A stretch of 64,000 nucleotides of DNA. Source: Flavobacterium sp. GTDB taxonomy: Bacteria > Bacteroidota > Bacteroidia > Flavobacteriales > Flavobacteriaceae. The notes beneath the pieces were generated by a model that was not told where the DNA came from, did not search any database, and saw only the letters and a program-made list of their open reading frames with translations. Positions 1 to 8,598 of this stretch are shown here, piece by piece. Location of the stretch: contig JAHEZJ010000014.1 of NCBI GenBank assembly GCA_023251135.1, positions 1 through 64,000 of the forward strand. Reading direction: 5' to 3'. How positions within the stretch are numbered: the first letter of the stretch is position 1; each line of letters opens with the position of its first letter. The position numbers and the translations under genes are program-made.

Positions 1-15
1 GCAACTTAAAAAAGT

Positions 16-1053
16 ATGAAATACACAACTTTACCCCATACCGACATAAAAGTTAGTAAGATAAATCTCGGAACAATGACTTTCGGGCAACAGAATACAG
101 AGGCCGAAGGGCATCAGCAAATGGATTATGCATTGGAGAGAGGCGTTAATTTTTTTGATACGGCCGAAATGTATTCCGTTCCGGCACGTGAAGAAACCTA
201 CGGAAGTACAGAGAAAATTATAGGAACCTGGTTTAAGAAATCGGGAAACCGTGACAAAGTGGTATTGGCGACTAAAATTGCGGGCCCAAACCCGGCTTTT
301 ACCTATATGCGCGAAAAGGGTGATTTCTCACCTGCGAGTATTAAATATGCTTTAGAAAACAGCTTAAAACGTTTACAGACCGATTATATCGACTTGTATC
401 AAATGCATTGGCCGGAGCGAAAAACCAATTGTTTTGGACAGCGTTCTTTTAATGGTCATGACGATGCGTGGGAAGATAATTTCAGAGAAGTATTAGAAAC
501 ATTCGATGGCCTGATCAAAGAAGGAAAAATAAAACACATTGGAGTTTCAAATGAAAATGCGTGGGGAATGATGCGCTTTTTGGAAGAAAGTAAATACCAT
601 AACCTGCCAAGGATAAAAACCGTTCAAAACCCGTATAGTTTGTTGAACCGACTTTTTGAGGTAGGCTCTGCCGAAGTTTCAAAGTACGAAAATGTGGGAT
701 TACTGGCTTATTCTCCTTTAGCTTTTGGAGTTTTAACGGGTAAGTTTTTAACGGGCGAGGCGCATCCAAATGCCAGAATCAATCTTTTTCCGCAGTACAC
801 ACGTTACAATAGCGAGCAAAGTACACAAGCTACAAAGTTATATCAGGAAATTGCAAAAAAACATGGCCTGACATTGACCCAATTGGCAATGGGATTTGTG
901 CTGCAACAGCCATTTTTAACCAGTGCAATTATTGGAGCTACAACTATGGAGCAGTTAAAAGAAAATATTGATACTATTGATGTCGTATTGTCAAGCGAAA
1001 TTGTAGCTGAAATAAATGCTGTGCAGGCAATAATTCCGGATCCGGCACCTTAA
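16..1053 (+). CDS. NADP(H)-dependent aldo/keto reductase (Tas family)
   Basis: Cytoplasmic TIM-barrel oxidoreductase of the aldo/keto reductase superfamily; it should reduce an aldehyde or ketone with NADPH. The catalytic tetrad is visible as D48 and Y53 (FFDTAEMYSVP), K87 (VLATKIAGP) and H131 (YQMHWPER). The 345-residue length and the insert around residues 132-155 fit the Tas/YajO-like branch. The physiological substrate cannot be read from sequence. The start is the first ATG, 15 bases into the window, so upstream signals are cut off. A strong hairpin with a T-run follows at 1075-1123, so the gene probably ends its transcript alone or as the last gene of an operon that begins outside the window. 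Confidence 0.9.
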   Translation: MKYTTLPHTDIKVSKINLGTMTFGQQNTEAEGHQQMDYALERGVNFFDTAEMYSVPAREETYGSTEKIIGTWFKKSGNRDKVVLATKIAGPNPAFTYMREKGDFSPASIKYALENSLKRLQTDYIDLYQMHWPERKTNCFGQRSFNGHDDAWEDNFREVLETFDGLIKEGKIKHIGVSNENAWGMMRFLEESKYHNLPRIKTVQNPYSLLNRLFEVGSAEVSKYENVGLLAYSPLAFGVLTGKFLTGEAHPNARINLFPQYTRYNSEQSTQATKLYQEIAKKHGLTLTQLAMGFVLQQPFLTSAIIGATTMEQLKENIDTIDVVLSSEIVAEINAVQAIIPDPAP

Positions 1054-1074
1054 TCAGCTTTCAGAAAAAAACAC

Positions 1075-1126
1075 AAATTCCACAAATTAACACCGATTGA
1101 AGCAGTGTTAGTTTGTGGAATTTTTA
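1075..1126 (+). terminator. Terminator hairpin, repeat copy A
   Basis: Arms at 1075-1093 and 1105-1123 pair over 19 bases with one G-T pair, around the loop CGATTGAAGCA, followed on the plus strand by a T-run. This is a good intrinsic terminator for the aldo/keto reductase gene. The same stem and the identical loop recur at 1513-1563. Confidence 0.75.
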
Positions 1127-1245
1127 TTGATACTTGTTTGTGTAGGGTAGTGTTTTTATATCTTTAATCTATATATTTGTGTGTAATATCTTATAAACGG
1201 ATACGGCAAGCAGAAGCTGCGAGTAAACATTAATTTTTTATCAGT

Positions 1246-1446
1246 ATGGAACTAAATACGAAACGGCTAAGGCTGCTTTTACGAATAATTGGAACACTTT
1301 CACTGGGTGTGTTTTTTGTTTGCAAAGCATTAGAAATGGATGACCGGTATAATAACGTCTTTTTGTTTCTGAGTTTATGCTGTTACGCAATAGTTATAGG
1401 TTATGGTCTTATATCGTTTTTAAAAAATAATTATTTTAAAGAATAA
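1246..1446 (+). CDS. Small two-helix membrane protein, unknown function
   Basis: A 66-residue protein not recognised as a named family. It has a basic N-terminus (KRLRLLLR), a hydrophobic helix at about residues 12-27, a short charged stretch (EMDDRYNN) and a second hydrophobic helix at about 38-58, ending in KNNYFKE. That pattern predicts a small inner-membrane protein with two crossings. It lies alone between two copies of the same terminator hairpin, so it is probably a separate transcription unit. No partner is implied by the neighbours. It could also be a non-functional remnant, but the frame is clean and the hydrophobic pattern is coherent. Confidence 0.6.
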   Translation: MELNTKRLRLLLRIIGTLSLGVFFVCKALEMDDRYNNVFLFLSLCCYAIVIGYGLISFLKNNYFKE

Positions 1447-1512
1447 AAGGGAAGAGATAAGGAAGGTAAAATTGGTTTTATAATTCATTTTTCTGCCACT
1501 GATTTAAATACG

Positions 1513-1565
1513 AATTCCACAAACTAACACCGATTGAAGCAGTGTTAGTTTGTGGAATTTTTTAT
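1513..1565 (+). terminator. Terminator hairpin, repeat copy B
   Basis: A perfect 18-base stem (AATTCCACAAACTAACAC at 1513-1530 with its complement at 1542-1559) around the loop CGATTGAAGCA, followed by T's. It terminates the small membrane-protein gene. Stem and loop match copy A at 1075-1126 almost exactly. Confidence 0.75.
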
Positions 1566-1622
1566 AAAAAGTAAAAACGATTTCAGAATAAAAAATAGGG
1601 TTGCTTTGTGAAATGTGTGTTT

Positions 1623-3587
1623 TTATAAATCAAACTCATCCTCAATAGCCAAAGAATCATTTTTCACCGCTGTAGAATCCGGAGCTTTAATCCTTATCAA
1701 GGAACGCGCATTTCCTGAAATGTAAACTGGTAATTGTCCAAGCGTATCTTCAGGAACCAACAAACCTCTTCGGAACATTAAATTCTTCAGGAATTTTTGA
1801 TTTTTCAATGCATAATCCCTTAAATTGCCTTGATCATTAAACTGATACATGAATTTTCTGGGTTTCGGAATAATTGTCGCTAAGTACAGGCATTCGTCAA
1901 CATTCAAATTGGCTGGACTCTTCTGGAAGTAAAAATGACTTGCTTCGCCAATTCCGTACACATTTGGCCCCCATTCGATAATGTTGAAATACACTTCCAG
2001 CATTCTTTCCTTGCTTACCACTCTGTTGTTTTCCAGAATATAAACCAGTAAAATCTCTTCAAGTTTGCGTGAAAGTGTTTTTTCTCTGGTCAGGAAAACG
2101 TTCTTGATGAGCTGCATGCTAATGGTACTGGCACCGCGTGAGAATTTTTTGGTTCGGATATTTTTTAAAATAGATTGCTTAAAAGCCTCATTGATAAAAC
2201 CGCGGTGCGAGAAGAACGAAGGATCTTCCGTCGTTAAAACACACTTTCGCAAATAAGGAGAAATCTGATCTAAAGGAGTATAGTTGGGGTTTGCATTTCC
2301 AACTAAAACCGGGCGCTGCAGTACATTTTGTATAATGGCACGATAAACAAATTCGCCGTTCAATTTGTTAAGATCGGCTTCCCCGTATTTCGTGATTTTT
2401 AAACCTTCTTTATTTAATTTGCTATCAAAAACTAACGTATTCGGTTTGTTTTTGTTGAATTTGAAATCGAGTTTGTAGTCAAAACTTCCGGCGGCCTCCA
2501 TTCCTTCAAAATGAGTGAATAGACCTTCAGGCAGGGAAACAATAAAGTTTTGCGCCTGCATTTTCGGAATGTTTACTTTTAAAGTATAAACCGTATCTTT
2601 TTCGGTATCGTACGAAACATAAGGATGCAGTTTTATTTTGTTCAGTTGCATGGTCGAAGTGCTGTCGATCGATATAAAACTATCCCCCAGTAGAAAACGA
2701 TAATCAAAACGGGCATTTTTGATCACAACATCCTTACTGGCAATTTTCGGATGATTGATTTTTAAGTTCGTGATAGAGGTGTAGCCGTCAAGGTGTAATT
2801 CACTACCGTCTTTTTCGATATTCTGAACATTTAGTCGGATTGAGTCAAAGCTGGCTTTTAAATTATAACGTTCGTCTAAGTACGGAACTCGGATTGCTCC
2901 GGTATCCAAATTAAAAAAACGAATGTCTGCTTTTTTATTTCTTGGATCGGCAAAGCCTTTGATGTTCCAGCGCTGATCGAAATCTTTGCTTTGAACATGA
3001 AGATTGGTCTCAAGTTGTTTGTTGTCGAGAACAAGTTTGTTAATGGCAACAGACGTCTTTTTGCCATTGTCGTCGATTCTGAAATTTAAATTCTCAAGCT
3101 TCATATCCGTCGGAACCAGATTGAGTAGTTTCGAAATGATACGGTAGGCAAAAGTGGCATATTTGCGCTTTTCATTTTTGTCCGAATCTGATTTGTCCTT
3201 TTTTAAGAAGGGGTCAAAATTACGGACATCTCCTTTTTTGACCAGTTGGATATAGCCGTTGTTGATTTTTAAAGTTCCAATTTGAACATCGCCAATCAAT
3301 AAATTGGCTAAACTGATGCTGGTTTCGATTTTTTCAATATGACAAAGCGTATCAGCGTTTTTTGGAACAAGAATTACGTTGGTCAGTTTTATACCGGATA
3401 GGCCGTCAAATGAAGCCGATTTTACAGAAAATGTACTGTTGTACTCCGTGTTCATTTTGTTTGTCACCTTGGCGATGGCTTGTTTGAGAAGCGAATCACG
3501 GAAAAAGTAAAATCCTAAAAAAAGCACTACCAATACTAAGGCTAGTATCACAAGTGCTTTTATTATTTTTTGTTTTGGGAATTTCAT
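1623..3587 (-). CDS. AsmA-like domain fused to GT51 peptidoglycan transglycosylase
   Basis: A 654-residue inner-membrane protein. Residues about 9-29 form one membrane anchor. Residues about 30-420 are beta-rich and resemble AsmA-type proteins (for example GIKLTNVILVP). Residues about 425-600 carry the GT51 lipid II polymerase domain of class A penicillin-binding proteins: catalytic E454 in TTEDPSFFSHRGF, then RGASTISMQLIKNVFL, then VYFNIIEWGPNVYGIGEA. There is no transpeptidase domain, so it would polymerise glycan strands without cross-linking. The C-terminal tail is acidic and low complexity. The gene ends 17 bases downstream of radA and may be cotranscribed with it. The GT51 call is firm; the AsmA-like call rests on the overall pattern. 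Confidence 0.85.
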   Translation of the reverse strand: MKFPKQKIIKALVILALVLVVLFLGFYFFRDSLLKQAIAKVTNKMNTEYNSTFSVKSASFDGLSGIKLTNVILVPKNADTLCHIEKIETSISLANLLIGDVQIGTLKINNGYIQLVKKGDVRNFDPFLKKDKSDSDKNEKRKYATFAYRIISKLLNLVPTDMKLENLNFRIDDNGKKTSVAINKLVLDNKQLETNLHVQSKDFDQRWNIKGFADPRNKKADIRFFNLDTGAIRVPYLDERYNLKASFDSIRLNVQNIEKDGSELHLDGYTSITNLKINHPKIASKDVVIKNARFDYRFLLGDSFISIDSTSTMQLNKIKLHPYVSYDTEKDTVYTLKVNIPKMQAQNFIVSLPEGLFTHFEGMEAAGSFDYKLDFKFNKNKPNTLVFDSKLNKEGLKITKYGEADLNKLNGEFVYRAIIQNVLQRPVLVGNANPNYTPLDQISPYLRKCVLTTEDPSFFSHRGFINEAFKQSILKNIRTKKFSRGASTISMQLIKNVFLTREKTLSRKLEEILLVYILENNRVVSKERMLEVYFNIIEWGPNVYGIGEASHFYFQKSPANLNVDECLYLATIIPKPRKFMYQFNDQGNLRDYALKNQKFLKNLMFRRGLLVPEDTLGQLPVYISGNARSLIRIKAPDSTAVKNDSLAIEDEFDL

Positions 3588-3604
3588 AGGTAGGTTGATA
3601 AAAA

Positions 3605-4966
3605 TTAACCAAAAAGAATACTGGCCACATCTTCGATTTTAGCCACCAATTCAATTTTGATTCCTATATTTTTTAACGCAATTTTATTGTATTTGGATAC
3701 AAAGATAGTAGTGAATCCAAGTTTTTCGGCTTCCTGAATACGCTGGTCGACACGATTTACCGGACGAATCTCGCCTGAGAGTCCAACTTCACCCGCAAAA
3801 CAGAACCCTTTTGTTACCGGAATGTCTTCATTGGAAGATAAAATAGCGGCAACAACGGCTAAATCAATAGCAGGATCATCAACGGAAATTCCACCTGTAA
3901 CATTTAGAAAGACGTCTTTGGCACCTAGGCGAAACCCGGCTCTTTTTTCCAAAACTGCCAGAATCATGTTCAGCCTTTTAGCATTGTAGCCCGTAGTGCT
4001 TCGTTGTGGAGTTCCATAAACTGCAGTACTCACCAATGATTGTATTTCGATCATCAAAGGGCGCATGCCTTCAAGTGTGGTGGCGATGGCTGTTCCGGAT
4101 AATTCCTCATCTTTATGCGAAATCAAAATCTCTGAAGGGTTGGATACTTCGCGTAAGCCACTGCCTAACATTTCATAAATTCCGAGTTCGGCAGTAGATC
4201 CAAAACGATTTTTTAACGAACGTAAAATTCGATACACATGATTTCTATCGCCTTCAAACTGCAAAACAGTATCGACCATATGTTCAAGAATTTTAGGTCC
4301 GGCAATATTTCCGTCTTTGGTGATATGCCCGATTAAAATTACCGGAATATTGGTTTCTTTGGCAAATTTGATCAGCTCAGCAGTTGTCTCCCTGATTTGA
4401 GAAATACTTCCCGCGGTTGATTCAATGTAATCGGTGTGTAAAGTCTGAATCGAATCGATGATTACGATTTCAGGTTCTATCGCTTCAATTTGTTTGAAAA
4501 TATTTTGTGTTTTGGTTTCCGTCAAAATGTAGCAATTATCGCTGTTGGGCGTGATTCTCTCTGCGCGCATTTTGATTTGCTTCTGACTTTCTTCACCGGA
4601 AACGTATAAGGTTTTGTACGGTAGTTTTAGTGAAATTTGTAGCAAAAGTGTACTTTTTCCAATGCCGGGTTCACCTCCCAGTAGCGTCAGGGATCCGGGA
4701 ACAATTCCACCTCCCAAAACACGGTTCAACTCGCCATCAGTAGTATTCATTCGAATTTCCTGTGCCGAATCAATTTCATTAATTTTTAAAGGACGCGGCG
4801 CTTTACCGTTTGAAGTAGGTTCGCTTTTCCAGGCTACTTTTTCCTGCTTTTGAATAATTTCCTCGGCAATAGTATTCCATTCTTTGCAGGCATTGCATTG
4901 CCCTTGCCATTTGGCATATTGAGTTCCGCAGTTTTGGCAAAAAAAAGAAGTTTTAACTTTTGACAT
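3605..4966 (-). CDS. radA: DNA repair protein RadA (Sms)
   Basis: RadA is a RecA-like ATPase that helps branch migration and processing of recombination intermediates in the cytoplasm. The 453 residues show the full family layout: an N-terminal zinc finger with C10, C13, C24 and C27, Walker A GGEPGIGKST at 97-106, the RadA signature KNRFG at 252-256, and a C-terminal Lon-like domain (about 290-453). Its ATG overlaps the stop of the upstream esterase-like gene by one base (TAATG), so the two are probably translationally coupled. The transglycosylase gene follows after 17 bases. Confidence 0.97.
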   Translation of the reverse strand: MSKVKTSFFCQNCGTQYAKWQGQCNACKEWNTIAEEIIQKQEKVAWKSEPTSNGKAPRPLKINEIDSAQEIRMNTTDGELNRVLGGGIVPGSLTLLGGEPGIGKSTLLLQISLKLPYKTLYVSGEESQKQIKMRAERITPNSDNCYILTETKTQNIFKQIEAIEPEIVIIDSIQTLHTDYIESTAGSISQIRETTAELIKFAKETNIPVILIGHITKDGNIAGPKILEHMVDTVLQFEGDRNHVYRILRSLKNRFGSTAELGIYEMLGSGLREVSNPSEILISHKDEELSGTAIATTLEGMRPLMIEIQSLVSTAVYGTPQRSTTGYNAKRLNMILAVLEKRAGFRLGAKDVFLNVTGGISVDDPAIDLAVVAAILSSNEDIPVTKGFCFAGEVGLSGEIRPVNRVDQRIQEAEKLGFTTIFVSKYNKIALKNIGIKIELVAKIEDVASILFG

Positions 4967-6120
4967 TATTTGGTGGTTTTTGCAAGTGCATTCATCTGGT
5001 CCATTTTCTCGTACATCAAATCTTTATTCAAATCACCAATAGGTTCCATTTGAGAAGCATTTTGGTATTTTTTAGAAGCTCTTTTTGGGTCGCCCATTTT
5101 CTCGTACATCAATCCTAATTCATATTCTCCCAGCATGGCTTTTGGGTAATTTACATTTCCAATTTCAGCCATCTTGCCTAATTCGTCATAAGCGTTCTTT
5201 TTTAGAATAAGGTTTTCAATTACTTTAAAATCACTCATTCTCACCGGAATCTGAACTCCCAGAACTTTAGACATGGTGTTGTATTTGTTCTCTAAATAAT
5301 CCGCATATCCTGTTTCCAGAACAGCAATTTTATTGTTGTATTCAGAAGAATTAATAGGTTTATAAACATCGAAAATCTGATATAAGGCACTCGGAATTGC
5401 ATGTAAAACCTGAGTGTAATGTGTAGTGCCTTTAAACAAATCGTATTTATAATTTACTAACGGATTATTGGCAATTTTAATATTGCTGTCTAATTTTTCG
5501 ATAGGTTCTTTGATCTTTTTATTGTCTCCGTCGGCTGCAGACAGGTAGTAAAACAAAGGTTCTGTGGCTTTGGCTAGTTTTTCGGGGATTCTAACTTCCA
5601 TTTTATTAGCAAGTTCAGGACTAAAAGCAATGTAAGCATTAAAAAGAGGCTGCTCTTTGTATAAATAAAAATTAATGAAACTCGCTGTTACATCATGACC
5701 GGCGATAATTCTGAAAGGCGATGTTCGGTATTTCTTTTCGATGTAAGGTACTAATTCGGCACCAACAAACTCAAAAAAACTGGCTCCTTTTTCAAAAGGG
5801 AGTCCTGTATTCTGATCAATAGTCGTATCGTCTTCGCGTTCGTCGTTTTTATTTTGATGAACACCAATAATAATCATCTCAGGCAAATCTCCCCAATAGG
5901 TACCATAGCTTATAGCACCAGAGAATGGATCGAATAAATAATCACCATCGAGTAAATACAAAACGGGATATTTTTTATCGGGATTGGCTTCGTAAGATTC
6001 CGGAAGACCTATTGTTATTCTTCGTTCTTCTCCGAGCTTTTCGGATTTAATGTTGTCAAATTTTTTCTGCGAAAAGACAGAAATCGAAATAAAGGTAAGT
6101 AGTAGGTAAACTTTTTTCAT
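4966..6120 (-). CDS. Secreted esterase-fold protein with altered nucleophile and TPR tail
   Basis: Residues 1-17 form a signal peptide ending FSQ. Residues about 25-260 match the putative-esterase (esterase D/IroE-like) alpha/beta-hydrolase fold: YPVLYLLDGDYLF, the oxyanion region, and the strand-helix IIAGHD. The nucleophile elbow normally reads GHSxGG; here it is GHDVTA, with D143 where the catalytic serine should be. Residues about 320-384 look like TPR-type helices. It is therefore either a non-catalytic binding protein or an unusual Asp-nucleophile hydrolase. The stop overlaps the radA start. The fold call is good and the activity is doubtful. Confidence 0.8.
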   Translation of the reverse strand: MKKVYLLLTFISISVFSQKKFDNIKSEKLGEERRITIGLPESYEANPDKKYPVLYLLDGDYLFDPFSGAISYGTYWGDLPEMIIIGVHQNKNDEREDDTTIDQNTGLPFEKGASFFEFVGAELVPYIEKKYRTSPFRIIAGHDVTASFINFYLYKEQPLFNAYIAFSPELANKMEVRIPEKLAKATEPLFYYLSAADGDNKKIKEPIEKLDSNIKIANNPLVNYKYDLFKGTTHYTQVLHAIPSALYQIFDVYKPINSSEYNNKIAVLETGYADYLENKYNTMSKVLGVQIPVRMSDFKVIENLILKKNAYDELGKMAEIGNVNYPKAMLGEYELGLMYEKMGDPKRASKKYQNASQMEPIGDLNKDLMYEKMDQMNALAKTTK

Positions 6121-6448
6121 GAGTGGGGCATTTCAGTGAGTTAAAAAGTATTGTAATAGTGTAGCAATATAACATTTTATTTGCTTTTTTAGTATTGTAA
6201 TTCGTTGGGGCGAATTCATTTTAACAGATAGTGACATAGATGGTGTGTGCATAAAAAAGCATTCCGCTTTGTTTCAGTATACATATGTCTCTGTAGGAAA
6301 GAAGTATGTTTTTTTATTTAACTCTATTTCTACTCCTGGAATGTATTTTTGTTAAATAGAAGGCAATATTGAATTTAGGCCAATAGAATACGGTTTGTAT
6401 CAAAAAATATTGATCAAACTAAATCGAAATAAAGTGTAAAAGGAAAGA
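6121..6448. other. Gene-free stretch between esterase-like gene and panD
   Basis: An AT-rich region of 328 bases between two minus-strand genes. I see no credible coding frame. A TATTTTTG box occurs on the plus strand at 6344-6351, but no plus-strand gene follows. A weak inverted repeat (TTATTTAAC with GTTAAATAG) spans roughly 6314-6359. The promoter of the esterase-radA operon should lie near 6121-6200, but no clear -7 box was found. Confidence 0.4.
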
Positions 6449-6799
6449 TTAGGTTAGCGAATTATCATTTTCATTCGGAAAAATGATCCATGGTTTGAAA
6501 GTTTTAGCTTCTTCAAACTCCAGGGTTGCATAAGATATGATAATGATAATGTCGTCTTTTTGAACTTTTCTGGCAGCAGGTCCGTTCAGGGTTATTTCTC
6601 CTGAATTTTTCTCTCCTTTGATCGCGTAAGTTTCAAAACGTTCGCCATTATTGATGTTTACAATTGCTACTTTTTCGCCTTCAATGATGTTTGAAGCTTC
6701 TAGTAAAGTCTCATCAATAGTAATGCTGCCAATGTAATTTAAATCAGCTCCGGTTACTTTTACTCGATGAATTTTAGATTTTATAACTTGAATTTGCAT
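6449..6799 (-). CDS. panD: Aspartate 1-decarboxylase
   Basis: PanD converts L-aspartate to beta-alanine for pantothenate and CoA synthesis. It is made as a proenzyme and self-cleaves between G24 and S25 to form the pyruvoyl cofactor; both residues are present in NYIGSITID. The substrate-binding lysine (K9) and the 116-residue length also fit. It lies 14 bases downstream of panC on the same strand, the usual pairing in Bacteroidota. A TACCTTTG box sits just before the ATG, so it may also have its own nearly leaderless transcript. Confidence 0.97.
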   Translation of the reverse strand: MQIQVIKSKIHRVKVTGADLNYIGSITIDETLLEASNIIEGEKVAIVNINNGERFETYAIKGEKNSGEITLNGPAARKVQKDDIIIIISYATLEFEEAKTFKPWIIFPNENDNSLT

Positions 6800-6803
6800 G
6801 GTG

Positions 6804-6811
6804 CAAAGGTA
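6804..6811 (-). promoter_or_regulatory. Possible panD -7 promoter box
   Basis: On the minus strand the sequence reads TACCTTTG, matching the Bacteroidota -7 consensus TAnnTTTG, only 4 bases before the panD ATG. No clear -33 TTG was found. If used, the panD mRNA would be leaderless or almost so. Confidence 0.4.
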
Positions 6812-6813
6812 AA

Positions 6814-7662
6814 TTAATTTAATGAAATGGTGTCAATCAACCTTATAGAATTAACAAATACCGCTATAAAGGCACGGTAATTTTTGTCGTTGCTTTTGTG
6901 TTCTATAGGTAATAATGTGGATTCGTCAGCGATGACGAAATATTCGAGTTCAAATCTTTCGTTGTCTTTGAAAGAATTTTCTACAAATTGAATAGTTTCT
7001 TCGGGAGTGCCCTTTTCAAATATTTCTTTTGCTTCGGTCAGCACCTTGTAAATGATAGAAGCTTCTTTTCGTTCTTCCGGACTGAGGCGCTCATTTCTGG
7101 AGCTCATTGCAAGTTGGTTGTCTTCTCTGAAGATAGGACAGCCGACAACATTTACCGGTAAATGATTTTTTTCGACCATTTTTTTAACGATCTGCAATTG
7201 CTGAAAATCTTTTTCACCAAAGTACGCATTAGTTGGAGTAACGATTTCAAACAAACGTTTTACGATAGTTCCGACTCCGTTAAAATGACCTGGTCTGAAT
7301 TTTCCTTCCATCTGGTTTTCCAAACCATCAAAATCAAAATCCTCAGAGATCGTATGACCTTCGTAAATATCATCAACAGTAGGGGCGTAAAGGATCATTT
7401 TGTCGCTTAAACCTCTCATTTTCTTCACGTCCTCTTCTAAAGTACGCGGATATTTTTCAAGATCTTCAGGGTTATTGAACTGGGTTGGGTTCACAAAAAT
7501 ACTCACAACGGTATCGTCATTTTCTTTAAGCGATCTTTGCATTAAAGCCAGATGCCCTTGGTGTAAAGCGCCCATAGTAGGTACAAATCCGATAGTAGAA
7601 TTTGCGGTTTTGATAGTTTTTAAATAAGCTATCAAAGCTACTTTACCGTAGAAAATATGCAT
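6814..7662 (-). CDS. panC: Pantothenate synthetase
   Basis: PanC joins pantoate and beta-alanine with ATP to make pantothenate. The nucleotidyltransferase signature is visible in VPTMGALHQGHLAL (HxGH), with VSIFVNPTQFN and a GEKDFQQL segment that fit the family. I place the start at the ATG giving MHIFYGKVAL (7662) rather than the in-frame ATG at 7692: the upstream ATG lies inside a TATGTTTG promoter box (7686-7693), and the extra ten residues are not family-like. This gives 282 residues, the usual length. It is followed by panD after 14 bases and diverges from the glycogen-synthase-like operon. Confidence 0.96.
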   Translation of the reverse strand: MHIFYGKVALIAYLKTIKTANSTIGFVPTMGALHQGHLALMQRSLKENDDTVVSIFVNPTQFNNPEDLEKYPRTLEEDVKKMRGLSDKMILYAPTVDDIYEGHTISEDFDFDGLENQMEGKFRPGHFNGVGTIVKRLFEIVTPTNAYFGEKDFQQLQIVKKMVEKNHLPVNVVGCPIFREDNQLAMSSRNERLSPEERKEASIIYKVLTEAKEIFEKGTPEETIQFVENSFKDNERFELEYFVIADESTLLPIEHKSNDKNYRAFIAVFVNSIRLIDTISLN

Positions 7663-7685
7663 GGCAGTATTATTAAAATTTAGTG

Positions 7686-7693
7686 CAAACATA
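7686..7693 (-). promoter_or_regulatory. panC -7 promoter box
   Basis: The minus strand reads TATGTTTG, fitting TAnnTTTG, 23 bases before the preferred panC start. It overlaps the upstream in-frame ATG, which argues against that start. No clear -33 TTG is seen. Confidence 0.5.
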
Positions 7694-7724
7694 ATATATT
7701 AGTTAATAACTGCATAAAATTTTG

Positions 7725-7732
7725 TAATTTTG
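7725..7732 (+). promoter_or_regulatory. -7 promoter box for the GlgA-like/DUF4270/glmS operon
   Basis: TAATTTTG matches TAnnTTTG and lies 38 bases before the ATG at 7771. It is divergent from the panC promoter. The three genes downstream are spaced by 21 and 10 bases and probably share this promoter. Confidence 0.55.
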
Positions 7733-7770
7733 CAACGTTTTTATTACCAAAAATTAAGTAAAATACTATT

Positions 7771-8577
7771 ATGAAAGATAAGAGGATATTATATGTATCA
7801 TCTGAAGTCGTGCCTTATTTGGCTGAAAATGAGGTTTCTTTAATGTCTTATGACGTTCCAAAAATGATTAACGATCAAGGAGGTCAGATAAGAATTTTCA
7901 TGCCAAGATATGGAAATATTAACGAGAGAAGACACCAGTTACACGAAGTAATTAGACTTTCAGGAATGAACTTGGTAGTGAATGACTTAGATATGCCATT
8001 GATTATTAAAGTTGCTTCAATCCCGAAAGAAAGAATTCAGGTTTACTTTATTGATAATGATGAATATTTTAAGCGAAAAGCAACTTTTGCTGATGAAGAA
8101 GGGGTTTTGTATCCTGATAATGATGAAAGAGCCATCTTTTTTGCAAAAGGAGTTGTTGAAACAGTAAAAAAACTAAACTGGGTTCCGGATATTATCCACG
8201 TTCACGGTTGGTTGGCTTCGATGTTACCTATTTACATGAAGCACTATTATAAAAATGAGGCTTTATTTTCTGAAACTAAAATTGTAACCTCTGTTTACGG
8301 ACAATCTTTTGACGAGAATCTGGATTTGGAGATGATTAATAAAGTGAAGTTTGACGGAGTTCCGCATGAATCAGTTGCTGATTTGGAAATACCGAATTAC
8401 GAAAATATCCTAAAAGCCAGTATATTACATTCGGATGCTGTAATTATAGCTTCTGAGAATGTATCTCCAAGTTTAACAAAATTTATAGAATCTTCAGGAA
8501 AACCTTTTTTACCTTTCGCCACGAAAGATGCATTCGCTGAAGCGTATACAAATTTCTACAAAACAATGGGTCTTTAA
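7771..8577 (+). CDS. GT5 (glycogen/starch synthase) N-terminal-domain-like protein
   Basis: A 268-residue cytoplasmic protein resembling only the N-terminal Rossmann half of GT5 glycogen synthases: ILYVSSEVVPY, an IRIFMPRYG segment and PDIIHVHGWLASMLP are family features. Full glycogen synthases are about 470 residues, with a C-terminal catalytic half that is absent here. The KTGGL loop that binds ADP-glucose is replaced by LAENEVSL. It is usually labelled glycogen synthase in databases, but it should not be able to make glycogen alone. It heads an operon with a DUF4270 lipoprotein and glmS, which suggests a link to envelope sugar metabolism; that is inference. Confidence 0.8.
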   Translation: MKDKRILYVSSEVVPYLAENEVSLMSYDVPKMINDQGGQIRIFMPRYGNINERRHQLHEVIRLSGMNLVVNDLDMPLIIKVASIPKERIQVYFIDNDEYFKRKATFADEEGVLYPDNDERAIFFAKGVVETVKKLNWVPDIIHVHGWLASMLPIYMKHYYKNEALFSETKIVTSVYGQSFDENLDLEMINKVKFDGVPHESVADLEIPNYENILKASILHSDAVIIASENVSPSLTKFIESSGKPFLPFATKDAFAEAYTNFYKTMGL

Positions 8578-8598
8578 ATTTTAACTTTATTATTAAAC

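Noticed and set aside
6344..6351. Plus-strand TATTTTTG box between the esterase-like gene and panD
   Set aside because: No plus-strand gene or RNA-like structure follows it, so it is probably a chance match.
7663..7692. Longer panC start
   Set aside because: The ATG at 7692 lies in a TATGTTTG promoter box and the extra residues do not match PanC.
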